Source: Gemmatimonas sp. | GTDB taxonomy: Bacteria; Gemmatimonadota; Gemmatimonadetes; Gemmatimonadales; Gemmatimonadaceae | Reading direction: 5' to 3' | Assembly: GCA_021154285.1 (NCBI GenBank) | Contig: JAJKIV010000333.1 | Coordinates: 1 to 44,338, forward strand | DNA: 44,338 bases | In this document: positions 42,960 to 44,338 of the stretch, piece after piece | How positions within the stretch are numbered: position 1 is the stretch's first letter | How the letters are laid out: every line of letters starts with the position of its first letter | Notes under the pieces: generated by a model | Databases searched by the model: none | What the model was told of the DNA's origin: nothing | The model's input: the letters and a program-made list of their open reading frames with translations, nothing else | Position numbers and translations under genes: made by a program

Positions 42960-44338
42960 ACGGGAAGGACGGGCGACTTCGAAACGCCGCCCGAACCGCA
43001 TCGCCTGGTCCGGCGCTTCGGTCTCCTGAGCGCGACGGCGCTCAACATGACCAACATGATGGGCGCGGGACCGTTCATCACGATTCCGCTGCTCATGTCG
43101 GCGATGGGTGGCCCGCAGGCGCTGCTGGGATGGGTCGTCGCGCTCGTCATCGTGATCTGCGATGGCATGGTCTGGAGTGAGCTGGGCGCGGCGATGCCGG
43201 GTTCCGGCGGATCGTTCAACTACCTGCGCGCGGCGTTTGGGCCGGCACGGTTCGGACGCCTGATGGGATTTCTGTTCGTCTGGCAGTTCGTGTTGAGCGG
43301 GCCGCTGGAGATCGCGTCGGGCTACATCGGGTTCGCGCAGTACGCCGGCTATCTGTGGAGCGGGCTCACACGCAGCGGGACGATCGTGCTGATCACCGCG
43401 CTTGGCGTGATCAACGTCGCCCTGTTGTATCGCCGCATTCATTCGATCGCGCGGATCACGGTGTCGCTGTGGGTGGGCACGCTCGTCACCGTTATCGCGG
43501 TCATCGTGACGGGCGCCGGGCACTTCGACGCGCGCGTCGCATTCGACGTTCCCCCGGGCGCGTTCAATTTCTCGTTAGGCTTCTTCCTCGGCCTCGGGGC
43601 CGCGGCGCGCGTCGGGATCTACGACTACCTCGGGTACTATGACGTCTGCTACATCGGCGACGAGGTGCGGGACCCGGGGCGCGTGATCCCGCGATCGATC
43701 CTCATCAGCACCGCCGCCGTCGCGGTCATCTACATCGGGATCAACCTGTCCATCATCGGCGTGATCCCGTGGCGCGAGTTCGTCCCGGCGTCGTCGCACC
43801 CCGAGTCGAACTTCATCGTGTCGGTGTTCATGCAGCGGATCTACGGGAGCCGCGTGGCGACGATCTTCACGCTGCTCGTGCTGTGGACCGCGTTCGGGTC
43901 GGTGTTCGCGCTGTTGCTCGGGTACTCGCGCATCCCGTACGCTGCGGCGCAGAGCGGCTACTTCTTCCGCGCCTTCGGCCGGCTGCACGCGACGAAGGAT
44001 TTCCCCTACGTCTCGCTCCTGGTCCTCGGCGCGCTCTCGATCGTGGCGGGGTTCTTTTCGTTAGGCACCGTGATTGACGCACTGATCGTCACGCGGATCC
44101 TCGTGCAGTTCATGGGACAGGTAGTCGGGCTGATCCTGTTGCGTCGTCACGCCCCGCATCTGCCGCGCCCGTATCGCATGTGGCTCTACCCCGTGCCGGC
44201 GCTCGTGGCGCTCGCGGGATGGATCTTCGTGTTCGCGACCACGCAGCTGGAGGTGATCCTGTTCGGCGTGGGAGTGCTGGCGCTGGGGTGCGTGACGTTT
44301 CTGGTCTGGTCGTGGAGAACCGCACGCTGGCCGTTTGG
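42960..44338 (+). CDS. APC-family permease, partial (mirror copy, 3' end cut by the window)
   Basis: Identical to 1-1379. This orientation shows the GGAGG and the in-frame ACG at 42960 directly. The frame is open to the last base of the window. Confidence 0.78.

Larger units (their letters stand above)
22170..44338 (-). repeat. Right arm of the 44.3-kb perfect palindrome
   Basis: Exact reverse complement of 1-22169. It carries the same set of genes in mirror order and adds no sequence information. Several minus-strand genes of the left arm are easier to read here as plus-strand genes. Confidence 0.97.

Noticed and set aside
22330-44338. Treating the second gene set as paralogous duplicates
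   Set aside because: Identity is exact at DNA level, including intergenic bases, so these are mirror images of one locus rather than evolved paralogues.
1-44338. CRISPR arrays, tRNA, rRNA, integrase or phage genes
   Set aside because: I looked for direct-repeat arrays, tRNA-like cloverleaf ends and typical mobile-element proteins and found none; intergenic gaps are too short for most of these.

Overview
The whole window is one perfect inverted repeat. Bases 1-22169 (left arm) and 22170-44338 (right arm) are reverse complements, with no spacer. The axis lies between 22169 and 22170, so position x pairs with 44339-x. Every gene therefore occurs twice, in opposite orientations, with identical protein sequence. 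Both outer ends cut the same APC permease gene at the same base. An arrangement with no mismatch over 22 kb and symmetric ends is most simply a fold-back (snap-back amplification, missed hairpin adapter or assembly error) of a 22.2-kb locus. A real giant palindrome or a read-through hairpin end cannot be excluded from sequence alone.

The host looks like a high-GC (about two thirds by eye) free-living aerobic heterotroph. I suspect Gemmatimonadota or a neighbouring soil phylum. The hints are a secreted glycine-zipper protein of a type I associate with that group, an IorAB-type molybdenum hydroxylase with a Tat signal, a 7TM-AraC regulator, and a strongly over-represented short word, CCTAACG/CGTTAGG. 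This is inference, not a classification. No tRNA, rRNA, CRISPR array, integrase or transposase gene was seen.

Layout of one arm (left-arm coordinates). 1-2145: APC permease (partial) and a secreted SGNH hydrolase, both minus. 2191-3760: exonuclease III (plus), then an MmcQ/YjbR-like gene and a small TPR-like gene (minus); the exonuclease and MmcQ genes share their stop site. 3827-4636: a short CaiB/BaiF-like CoA-transferase (plus). 4677-13212: a tightly packed six-gene minus-strand operon, in transcription order class III CoA-transferase, crotonase-fold protein, FAD/Fe-S 2-hydroxyacid dehydrogenase, GntP-type permease, SLC45/GPH-like MFS carrier and luciferase-like oxidoreductase. 13382-16041: iorA-iorB-like 2Fe-2S and molybdopterin subunits, divergent from the operon. 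16044-16128: an 85-bp element with terminal inverted repeats. 16141-18518: a periplasmic PD40 beta-propeller protein and a convergent GNAT acetyltransferase. 18609-19758: a secreted glycine-zipper protein and a convergent unknown protein. 19915-22009: a carbon-nitrogen hydrolase followed by a membrane-bound AraC-type regulator. 22010-22169: no gene, ending in the hairpin that forms the axis.

How the genes may work together: the six-gene operon reads as uptake plus oxidation and CoA activation of a hydroxylated organic acid, but its substrate is unknown and its crotonase lacks both usual catalytic glutamates. The most general signal in the window is the word CCTAACG. It occurs 21 times per arm, supplies the stop codons of six genes and most of the TTA leucine codons I saw, and twice gives both stops of a convergent gene pair through a shared CTAA.
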